From: Candidatus Omnitrophota bacterium
GTDB lineage: Bacteria > Omnitrophota > Koll11 > Gorgyraeales > Gorgyraeaceae
NCBI GenBank assembly: GCA_018818505.1
Contig: JAHIRR010000152.1
Location: 1 to 5,188 of the forward strand
Length of the DNA stretch: 5,188 nt
Reading direction: 5' to 3'
Positions 1-5,171 of this stretch are shown piece by piece. The stretch's first letter is position 1; each line of letters begins with the position of its first letter. The translations under genes and the position numbers were made by a program. The notes under the pieces were generated by a model. That model ran no database searches, was not told the DNA's origin, and saw only the letters and a program-made list of their open reading frames with translations.

Positions 1-3000
1 AAGAGATGGAACAGATAGAAAGCAACTCCAGCAGGTTATTGTGGCAAGAGGCGGTTACAAAAAGCAACCTGAGATATGAAAACATGAAATTGCCGGATAT
101 TGAAAAACACTTTAAGGAGATGGATGGAAAGTGGGCCGCTCTTGATGACAGCTCTTTAATAAAAGAATACTTAGAAAATGATGTCAGCGATGACATAAAA
201 AGAATTGTGTGGAAGGACGGTAATATAGCCGAGATGTTTATTACAGATAGATTCGGCGGACTGGTTGCGTCATCAGGTAAAACAAGCGATTTTTATCAGG
301 CTGATGAAGAGTGGTGGCAGAAAGCATTTAACGAAGGAAGAGGAAGTGATTATCTCGAGGATATTGAGTTCGATGAATCAGCTGATATTTTGGCTATGCC
401 TTTCGCGGTTCCCATAAAGGATGAAAAAGGTGATGTAATAGGAATATGTAAGGCTGTAGTATCCGTTGAAGCCTTTTTTAAACCATTGGAGGAATTTAGA
501 ACCGGCAGGACAGGCCACGCTGTTTTAGTTGATAAAAGAGGTTATATAATATTTCATCCTGAAATAGCACCTTTAAGCACCAAACTCTCTAGTGAGGAAG
601 ATTTAGAGAGGATGTCGAAGATCAGAACCAAATGGTTAATAATGGACAGTCCTCATGCGCATAAAGAGAAGATGTTTATTGCCTTTGCGGAACTTAAAAA
701 TCCCCTTCTGCAAGGGGCAGGAATTGAGTGGAGAGTTCTTATAGGCCAGGACGCAAAAGAGGCGTTTGAACCGATAAATCGACTTATGTTTCAGCTGGCG
801 ATAGTTACAGGTATATTGATAATAACCTTGATTCCTATAGGATTTCTTTTTGGCGGTATATTCGTAAAACCGATAAAGAAACTGCACGAGGCAACAGAAA
901 AGGTTGCCAGGGGAGACTTGGATTATAAGATAGAGGTAAAAACCGGAGACGAAATTGAGCAGCTTGCGGATTCATTTAAAACCATGGTTTCAAGCGTAAA
1001 GGAGAAGGAAAAAGAGATTTTGGCAGAAAAGGTTTACGCAGACGGCATCATTTCTTCAATGGTTGATACCTTGATTGTGGTTGATCCAGATGCAAAGATT
1101 AGGACAGTTAATAAGGCAACTTTGGATTTATTGGGGTATAAAGAAGAGGAGCTTATCGGAAATGACGTAAGTCTTTTGTTTACAGAAGAAGAAGAAGAAG
1201 AAGAAGAAGAAGAAGAAGAAAGACTTTTTAAAGGAAAGAGACTCAGAAGGCTTATCGAAGAAGGTTCGGTGCGCGATTTCGATATGACTTACAAAACAAA
1301 AAGCGGTGAGAAGATACCTGTTAATTTTTCAGGTTCAGTAATGCGAGATAAGGATGACAAGCTTGTAGGAGTTGTTGGCGTTGCCCGCGATATGCGCCAG
1401 ATGAGAACATTTACTGATGATTTAAAGAAATCAAAGGCAGAGCTTGAAGAATTTTCGAGAGACTTAGGGAAGAAGGTTGAGGAGCGGACAAAAACTTTAG
1501 AACAGTCCCAGGAAGCGACGCTTAATATAATGGAAGATGTGCAGGCATCAAGAGAAGAGCTTGAGAAAAAGACCGCTGCATTAGAAAAAGCCAAGACAGA
1601 ACTTGAAAGTTTCTCCAAAGGCCTTGAGGAGAAGGTAAATGAGAGGACAATGGAATTATCCATACTTTATGAGGTCTCGAATGCCATTTCCTATACACTG
1701 GATTATCAGACACTACTTAAGCTTATAATGGAATCATTATTTAAAGTAGTGGATTACGATATATGCGCATCACTTTTGTTTGATGCCCAAACAGCTAATA
1801 TTACCGTAAAGCCGGTTTATGCCAAAAGCGCCGGATTTGTGAAAGAGGTTCAAGATGGCTTGATTAGCTCTACATCTACTTTAACCGGTGAAAATATTCG
1901 TAAGAAACAAATAGGCGCTTTTATGATTCCTTCTAGCCCTGATGTTAAGCCAAAAGAGAAAAGGCAATTTGATGAGCTGAGGTCCTTCTTTAACGTGCCT
2001 TTTGTGGTGCGCGGAAAGACCATAGGTATGATCAACGTCTCAAGCTGTAAAGACAATGCCTTCTCAGAAGATGATGTTAAGCTTATCTATACCATTGCCA
2101 ATCAGGCCTCCAATGCTATCGAGAGATTACAAGCGGTTATCACGGCCGAAAAGTCGAAGATGGAATCCATGGTCGAAAGCATGACTGAAGGTGTGATTAT
2201 GATTGATGAGAAGGGTGAAGTAGTAGTCCTAAATCCTCAGGCCAGGCACATGCTTGGCCTTGGGTCTACCGAGGATGTTACAAGTAAACAGCTGAATGAG
2301 AAACTAAGCGTTGTTAATTTAGATAAGCCTATTGAGGAATGTCAGGATAAAAAATGTTTAATTACAAGAGAAATTGTCATACCTGGCGAGGAAAATCGGG
2401 TTTTACGCAGTGATATAGCGCCGGTAAAAAATGCAGAAGGAGATATTATTGGGATTGTGACCATTTTAAGGGATATCACTAAAGAAAAAGAAATGGATAA
2501 GATGAAGACAGAGTTTGTGTCTACGGTCTCTCATGAACTGCGCACTCCTTTAACTATTATAAGAGAGAGTGTCTCACAGATGCTGGATGGCGTATTAGGC
2601 GAAACAACAAAGGACCAGAAGAGGTTTTTATCCATTTCTCTTACTGCCATTGATCGTTTAAAGGGTATAGTCAGTAATCTTCTGGATATATCCAAGATTG
2701 AGGCAGGCAAGGTGGAGCTAAAAAGAGGCATGGTTGATATAGCGGCATTAGCCAGAGAAGTCAGCTCTACTTTTATCCCCCGAGCCAAAGAAAAGAACAT
2801 AGAGATAAAAATGAGTTTACCTGAAGAGGCGATAGAGGTTTATGTTGATAGGGATAAAGCTATCCAGATATTTACTAATTTGATAGGTAATGCACTTAAA
2901 TTTACTAATAAGGGTCATGTAGAGATTAAACTTAGCGAGAAGGAAGAGGCAGCAGAATGTTCTATCTCTGATACAGGCATAGGAATATCCGGGGAAGACA

Positions 3001-3590
3001 TACCCAAGGTATTTGGTAAATTCCAGCAATTTGGTAGGGTCGATGGCCCTGGAGAAAAAGGGACTGGCTTGGGCCTTTCCATTGCCAAGGGTATTGTAGA
3101 GATGCATAAAGGGAAGATATGGGTAGAAAGTAAGTTAGGCAAGGGAACTAAATTTACCTTTACATTGCCTAAATATACAGCTAAGGAATTATTCAAGGAA
3201 TATGTAACGAATGGCCTAAGGGAGGCTGTTAAAAAGGGAGCGGCTTTATCTATTTTAGTTTTTGATATAAAGAACTTTAATGCTATACAGAAAGAGATGG
3301 GGAAGGAGAAGATCGCATCTATTGTGCGTGATTTAGAGGCGCTTATAAAAGATAATCTTCGCAGGCAGGCAGATACAGCTATTAGAAATACGCGCGCTAT
3401 TTTAGTGCTTCTGCCAGAGACAGAGAAGCAAGATGCGCTTATGGTGGCAGGCCGTATTCAGCAGATCTTTGACGAATATTTCGCCAAAAAGGAACTGTCA
3501 GGCAAGATAGATATAGCATGTAAGGTAGTGGGGTTTCCTGTGGATGGGGGTACAGAAGAGGATCTCTTAGGTAAAATAGAGAAAACGTAG
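1..3590 (+). CDS. Multi-sensor histidine kinase (dCache-TM-HAMP-PAS-coiled coil-GAF-PAS-HisKA-HATPase-degenerate GGDEF), 5' partial
   Basis: Membrane sensor kinase that should autophosphorylate on His and pass phosphate to receiver proteins. The frame is open to the left edge. The first in-frame ATG is at 6 (numbering below starts there), but the first residues already lie in an extracytoplasmic sensor and the expected N-terminal membrane helix is missing, so the true start is probably upstream. Seen: double-Cache-like region about 10-250 (DEEWW; GRTGHAVLVD); hydrophobic helix 262-287; HAMP 288-338; PAS about 346-466 with 12 consecutive Glu at 394-405; duplicated coiled coil 471-551; GAF about 552-708; second PAS about 719-830; H-box SHELRTPL with His843 and an ExxT motif (E844, T847); N-box NLIGNALKF with Asn962; G1 DTGIGI 989-994; F-box 1003-1009; G2 GTGLGLS 1019-1025. 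All kinase motifs are intact, so it is probably active. Residues 1081-1192 resemble a GGDEF fold lacking its signature. Three receiver genes follow directly and are the likely partners. The ligand is unknown. Confidence 0.93.
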   Translation, partial: EMEQIESNSSRLLWQEAVTKSNLRYENMKLPDIEKHFKEMDGKWAALDDSSLIKEYLENDVSDDIKRIVWKDGNIAEMFITDRFGGLVASSGKTSDFYQADEEWWQKAFNEGRGSDYLEDIEFDESADILAMPFAVPIKDEKGDVIGICKAVVSVEAFFKPLEEFRTGRTGHAVLVDKRGYIIFHPEIAPLSTKLSSEEDLERMSKIRTKWLIMDSPHAHKEKMFIAFAELKNPLLQGAGIEWRVLIGQDAKEAFEPINRLMFQLAIVTGILIITLIPIGFLFGGIFVKPIKKLHEATEKVARGDLDYKIEVKTGDEIEQLADSFKTMVSSVKEKEKEILAEKVYADGIISSMVDTLIVVDPDAKIRTVNKATLDLLGYKEEELIGNDVSLLFTEEEEEEEEEEEERLFKGKRLRRLIEEGSVRDFDMTYKTKSGEKIPVNFSGSVMRDKDDKLVGVVGVARDMRQMRTFTDDLKKSKAELEEFSRDLGKKVEERTKTLEQSQEATLNIMEDVQASREELEKKTAALEKAKTELESFSKGLEEKVNERTMELSILYEVSNAISYTLDYQTLLKLIMESLFKVVDYDICASLLFDAQTANITVKPVYAKSAGFVKEVQDGLISSTSTLTGENIRKKQIGAFMIPSSPDVKPKEKRQFDELRSFFNVPFVVRGKTIGMINVSSCKDNAFSEDDVKLIYTIANQASNAIERLQAVITAEKSKMESMVESMTEGVIMIDEKGEVVVLNPQARHMLGLGSTEDVTSKQLNEKLSVVNLDKPIEECQDKKCLITREIVIPGEENRVLRSDIAPVKNAEGDIIGIVTILRDITKEKEMDKMKTEFVSTVSHELRTPLTIIRESVSQMLDGVLGETTKDQKRFLSISLTAIDRLKGIVSNLLDISKIEAGKVELKRGMVDIAALAREVSSTFIPRAKEKNIEIKMSLPEEAIEVYVDRDKAIQIFTNLIGNALKFTNKGHVEIKLSEKEEAAECSISDTGIGISGEDIPKVFGKFQQFGRVDGPGEKGTGLGLSIAKGIVEMHKGKIWVESKLGKGTKFTFTLPKYTAKELFKEYVTNGLREAVKKGAALSILVFDIKNFNAIQKEMGKEKIASIVRDLEALIKDNLRRQADTAIRNTRAILVLLPETEKQDALMVAGRIQQIFDEYFAKKELSGKIDIACKVVGFPVDGGTEEDLLGKIEKT
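1185..1220 (+). repeat. (GAA)12 trinucleotide repeat encoding 12 Glu
   Basis: Twelve perfect tandem GAA units lie in frame inside the first PAS domain of the kinase and encode Glu394-Glu405. All are the same codon, with no GAG interruption. The repeat sits between a LLF-T segment and RLFKGK, probably a surface loop or helix of the PAS fold. Unit gain or loss by slippage would change the acidic run length without shifting the frame. Confidence 0.95.
3246..3581 (+). other. Degenerate GGDEF-like C-terminal domain of the kinase
   Basis: Kinase residues 1081-1192 follow the HATPase_c domain. They show the outline of a diguanylate-cyclase fold: a first strand ending in D1087 within LSILVFDIKNF (compare the usual DIDxFK), a helix, then a hairpin strand read as LVLLPET at 1133-1139, a helix containing AGRI, and a final GFPVDGGTEEDLL segment like the usual S-x-G-x-A...D-x-L end. 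The GGDEF active-site turn is replaced by NTRAI (1128-1132), so cyclase activity is not expected. A regulatory or dimerisation role is inferred. The fold assignment is by eye and has not been tested with a profile. Confidence 0.6.
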
Positions 3591-3594
3591 GGGG
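3590..3594 (+). promoter_or_regulatory. Ribosome binding site of the first receiver, overlapping the kinase stop codon
   Basis: A GGGGG run begins at the last base of the kinase TAG stop and ends 5 bases before the ATG at 3600. This position suggests translational coupling of the first receiver to the kinase and supports the chosen start. Confidence 0.6.
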
Positions 3595-3599
3595 TAAAT

Positions 3600-3971
3600 A
3601 TGGCTAAGAAGAGGATTTTACTAGTGGATGATGAATCAGATATTGTAGCCCTGACGAAGAACAGGTTAGAGGCCAATAATTATGAAGTAATTACTGCGCA
3701 AAGCGGGAAAGAAGCTTTAGAAAAGGCTAAAAACCATAAACCAGACTTGGTCCTTTTAGACATAATAATGCATGATATGGATGGCTATGAAGTTTGTAAA
3801 AAACTGAAGGCGGGAGAAGAGACACAGGATATTTCAGTAGTTTTCTTTACTGCTTCTTCGTCAAGTGATTTGGAGAAAAAATGCAGGGAGATAGGCGCAG
3901 CAGGTTTTATTCAAAAGCCCTATGAACCAGGTGAGTTATTGGAGTTGGTGAAGAAAACCCTGGGAGATTAA
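3600..3971 (+). CDS. Single-domain response regulator (receiver 1, CheY/Spo0F-like)
   Basis: A 123-residue cytoplasmic protein made only of a receiver domain, expected to accept phosphate from a histidine kinase, most simply the adjacent one. Seen: acidic pocket D10-D11-E12 in ILLVDDE; phosphoacceptor Asp54 in DLVLLDIIM; switch Thr84 in VVFFTA; Lys106-Pro107 in FIQKPY. The length matches a lone receiver, with no room for an output domain. It starts 9 bases after the kinase stop. Oddities: the residue four after the phosphoacceptor is His58, where most receivers have Pro (D-x-x-M-P), and a serine run (86-89) follows the switch Thr. It is paralogous to the next two genes; the stretch reading RLEAN-x-YEVITA is nearly the same in receiver 2. 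It could be a phosphorelay intermediate, a phosphate sink or a protein-binding effector; the sequence does not decide. Confidence 0.93.
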   Translation: MAKKRILLVDDESDIVALTKNRLEANNYEVITAQSGKEALEKAKNHKPDLVLLDIIMHDMDGYEVCKKLKAGEETQDISVVFFTASSSSDLEKKCREIGAAGFIQKPYEPGELLELVKKTLGD

Positions 3972-3979
3972 GTTTCCAG

Positions 3980-3985
3980 AGGAGG
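3980..3985 (+). promoter_or_regulatory. Ribosome binding site of receiver 2
   Basis: A consensus AGGAGG lies 5 bases before the ATG at 3991, inside the 19-base gap after receiver 1. It is the best Shine-Dalgarno sequence in the window and supports this start. Confidence 0.75.
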
Positions 3986-3990
3986 ACATT

Positions 3991-4353
3991 ATGGCAAAAA
4001 AGATTCTCGTCATAGACGATGAGCCAGACGTGGTCAAGGTAGTTACATCTCGGTTAGAGGCAAATGGATATGAGGTAATTACTGCCAATGACGGAGATGC
4101 GGGTTTAGAGAAGCTTAAAAGTGAAGGGGCTGATTTGATTATCCTGGATGTCATGATGCCCAGGATGGACGGCTACACCTTTGTAAAAAAGATTCGAGCG
4201 GATGACTCCATACCAAAAGTGCCGGTTATTATCCTTACTGCTAAAGACAGGATGAAGGATTTATTTGAGATTGAGGGGATCAAGGATTATCTCGTAAAGC
4301 CGTTTGATTCAAAAGAGCTGTTGGAGAAGGTGAAGAAGTATTTAAAGGAGTGA
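3991..4353 (+). CDS. Single-domain response regulator (receiver 2)
   Basis: A 120-residue stand-alone receiver. Seen: acidic pocket D9-D10-E11 in ILVIDDE; phosphoacceptor Asp53 in LIILDVMMP, with the usual M-P; switch Thr83 in VIILTA; Lys103-Pro104-Phe105 in YLVKPF. All phosphotransfer residues are present, so it should be phosphorylatable. The segment from the switch Thr to the conserved Lys is 20 residues, two shorter than in receivers 1 and 3 (22). The usual G-A-D/S turn before the last strand is replaced by GIKD, so the alpha4-beta5 face, a common partner-binding surface, differs. It starts 19 bases after receiver 1 and ends 3 bases before receiver 3, consistent with one operon. No output domain is present. 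It probably arose by tandem duplication with its neighbours. Confidence 0.94.
   Translation: MAKKILVIDDEPDVVKVVTSRLEANGYEVITANDGDAGLEKLKSEGADLIILDVMMPRMDGYTFVKKIRADDSIPKVPVIILTAKDRMKDLFEIEGIKDYLVKPFDSKELLEKVKKYLKE
4344..4350 (+). promoter_or_regulatory. Ribosome binding site of receiver 3, inside the end of receiver 2
   Basis: AAAGGAG lies within the last codons of receiver 2, with its GGAG 6 bases before the ATG at 4357. The stop and next start are separated by only 3 bases, pointing to translational coupling and fixing this start. Confidence 0.7.
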
Positions 4354-4356
4354 GAG

Positions 4357-4725
4357 ATGGCTAAGAGAATATTGATTGTAGATGACGAACCTCAGATTGT
4401 TATGGTGGTAGAAAGCAGGCTGAAGGCAAGTGGATATGAAGTTATCAGCGCCTGTGATGGCCAGGAAGGCCTGGATAAGGCGCGTTCAGAAAAACCAGAT
4501 TTGATTATTCTAGATTTGATGCTCCCTAAGCTTGATGGCTATAAGGTCTGCCGCATGCTAAAGTTTGATGAAAAGTATAAAAAAATCCCTGTAATTATTT
4601 TTACCGCTCGTGCCGGGCAAGAGGAAGAAAAACTCAGCCATGAAACCGGCGCTGATGCGTACATCACTAAACCATTTGAAGCGACTGTTCTTCTCAAGAA
4701 AATAGAGGAATTATTGAAAGACTAG
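4357..4725 (+). CDS. Single-domain response regulator (receiver 3)
   Basis: A 122-residue stand-alone receiver and the last gene of the apparent operon. Seen: acidic pocket D9-D10-E11 in ILIVDDE; phosphoacceptor Asp53 in LIILDLMLP; switch Thr83 in VIIFTAR; GADAYITKPF containing Lys105-Pro106. This is the most canonical of the three receivers, with the typical G-A-D-x-Y turn and M-L-P after the phosphoacceptor. It also carries the RL-K/E-A-x-x-YEVI-S/T-A segment seen in receivers 1 and 2, supporting a common origin by duplication. No DNA-binding, PilZ, EAL or other output domain is attached. Like its neighbours it is inferred to work through protein contact or phosphorelay; the specific target is not visible here. 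Confidence 0.94.
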   Translation: MAKRILIVDDEPQIVMVVESRLKASGYEVISACDGQEGLDKARSEKPDLIILDLMLPKLDGYKVCRMLKFDEKYKKIPVIIFTARAGQEEEKLSHETGADAYITKPFEATVLLKKIEELLKD

Positions 4726-4864
4726 GTGAAGTTAGTGATTACTCGAAGAGGATTTTAAGATTCCCTTAAGGCAAAAGGGCCTTGATTGAAATTAACCTAC
4801 CGTAAGCTGTTTATTTCCCCATTAGATTTTAGTGACCCGGTTGAGGACAAAAGCTATTTTATAT
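4726..4864. other. AT-rich intergenic stretch after the operon
   Basis: No coding frame of useful length was found on either strand. The only notable structure is a modest hairpin at 4766-4785 (described separately). A GTG directly after the receiver 3 stop opens only a 10-codon frame and is not taken as a gene. Confidence 0.6.
4766..4785 (+). terminator. Weak hairpin 41 bases after receiver 3, possible transcript 3' end
   Basis: TTAAGGC and GCCTTGA can form a 7-bp stem (one G-T wobble) around a 6-base loop. No T tract follows, so it does not meet the intrinsic-terminator pattern. It may only protect a 3' end, or be chance. Confidence 0.2.
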
Positions 4865-4893
4865 TTGCATAACCTGTCATTTAGCGGTAAAAT
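4865..4893 (+). promoter_or_regulatory. Candidate sigma-70-type promoter upstream of the structured region
   Basis: TTGCAT (3 of 6 to TTGACA, with the TTG kept) and TAAAAT (5 of 6 to TATAAT) are separated by exactly 17 bases, so transcription would begin near 4900. No reading frame lies downstream, so the product would be a non-coding RNA covering both hairpins. AT-rich intergenic DNA yields such matches by chance, so confidence is limited. Confidence 0.35.
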
Positions 4894-4907
4894 AACTAAG
4901 ATTAGGG

Positions 4908-4984
4908 GTAGGCAGAAATTCCACGGCTATGCCCGAACGTGAGGATGATGTTGGCCAAAGGGTATTGCCGTGGGATTTCTGTAC
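4908..4984. other. Long imperfect inverted repeat / hairpin 1
   Basis: Arms 4913-4927 and 4967-4981 pair over 15 bp, with one T-G wobble (4920/4974). After a single T-T mismatch the stem continues for 6 more pairs (4929-4934 with 4960-4965, one G-T wobble). Outside, GTA at 4908-4910 can pair with TAC at 4982-4984 across a GG bulge. The 25-base apical loop (4935-4959) includes CGTGAGG and the palindrome TTGGCCAA. TTTT follows at 4985-4988, so terminator function for the operon is possible, although the stem is far longer than usual. It could also be a MITE-like element. Confidence 0.75.
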
Positions 4985-5022
4985 TTTTAAAGGAGAGAGG
5001 GGTTTACGTTTTCGCCCGACTT

Positions 5023-5100
5023 ACCAGAGCCCTGAACCTCACGGAGTTTATCCCGAGCGAAGTCGAGGGATTCGGTACAGGGCATGCATCTGGTCTTTTT
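5023..5100 (+). terminator. Compound hairpin 2 with T tract (possible intrinsic terminator)
   Basis: Basal stem ACCAGA/TCTGGT (5023-5028 with 5089-5094); 5-base bulge at 5084-5088; stem GCCCTG/CAGGGC (5029-5034 with 5078-5083); an A-A mismatch, then ACC/GGT (5036-5038 with 5074-5076); internal loop; and an apical hairpin at 5051-5070. TTTTT at 5096-5100 follows the basal stem after one C, as in an intrinsic terminator. The long interrupted stem is atypical, so a terminator role is only plausible. Confidence 0.4.
5051..5070. repeat. Short REP-like imperfect palindrome
   Basis: A 20-base element beginning TCCCGA and ending GGGA forms a 6-bp stem (TCCC/GGGA plus GA/TC, with a GA bulge at 5065-5066) around the loop GCGAAG. 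Elements of this kind, read on the other strand as a CCCTCGACTTCGCTCGGG-type word, are from memory common dispersed repeats in environmental bacterial genomes. Only one copy is present here. Confidence 0.45.
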
Positions 5101-5115
5101 AGCGAGCTTCTCATG

Positions 5116-5171
5116 ACTCCCGCAAAAAAGCGAAATTTTGGCGGCGGAAAATTTCGTTTTTTTGCGGGAGT
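5116..5171. repeat. Large palindrome with 24-bp arms
   Basis: Arms 5116-5139 and 5148-5171 are inverted copies over 24 positions with a single G-T wobble (5130/5157), around the loop GGCGGCGG (5140-5147). The outer 8 bp are GC-rich (ACTCCCGC/GCGGGAGT). The inner part has an A6/T6 block, a GCG/CGT block and AAATTTT/AAAATTT. No T tract follows outside the stem, so it is not a standard terminator. It looks like a mobile or REP-type palindromic element or a DNA-level cruciform. Confidence 0.85.

Larger units (their letters stand above)
4900..5100 (+). ncRNA. Hypothetical structured RNA of about 200 nt, unrecognised
   Basis: This span runs from the predicted start behind the candidate promoter (4865-4893) to a T tract (5096-5100) after a compound hairpin. 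It contains two substantial stem-loops and a 7-base perfect complementarity between the loop of the first (4938-4944) and an inner segment of the second (5037-5043). No ORF is found on the + strand. It does not match tRNA, tmRNA, SRP RNA, RNase P or a c-di-GMP riboswitch as far as recognisable motifs go. The boundaries are inferred, and the same bases could instead be adjacent repeat elements. Confidence 0.3.

Noticed and set aside
636..3676. Several antisense open frames of 60-125 codons opposite the kinase
   Set aside because: They lie fully or mostly across from a long coding frame with clear domain motifs, have low-complexity (Ser- or Lys/Tyr-rich) translations typical of shadow frames, and have no recognisable family.
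3936..4154. Antisense open frame of 72 codons opposite receiver 2
   Set aside because: It is the shadow of a confident receiver gene and its translation shows no domain.
4745..4757. GAAGAGGATTTTA resembles the start of receiver 1 (3607-3619), suggesting a remnant fourth receiver
   Set aside because: The similarity is only about 13 bases and the following sequence has no VDDE-like codons or receiver motifs in any frame.
4726..4758. 10-codon frame starting with GTG right after the receiver 3 stop
   Set aside because: Too short, with no separate Shine-Dalgarno sequence and no recognisable product.
4796..4912. CCTACC (4796-4801) and GGTAGG (4907-4912) as a long-range stem
   Set aside because: Six bases over more than 100 bases with no supporting extension; expected by chance, and it competes with the base of hairpin 1.
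4900..5100. Known RNA: tRNA, tmRNA, SRP RNA, RNase P, hammerhead ribozyme or c-di-GMP riboswitch
   Set aside because: The hallmark conserved segments (T-loop GGTTCGA, SRP GGAAG cap, RNase P GAGGAAAGTC, hammerhead CTGATGA with GAAA, GEMM core) were looked for by eye and not seen.
5004..5114. 36-codon minus-strand frame across the REP-like palindrome
   Set aside because: Its translation contains a PSTSLG-type peptide, which comes from the repeat itself; the upstream GGGAG is too close to the ATG, and the frame overlaps the stem arms of hairpin 2.
4908..5171. CRISPR array or integron attC site
   Set aside because: There are no evenly spaced direct repeats with unique spacers, and the hairpin ends lack the paired GTTRRRY and RYYYAAC core motifs of attC.
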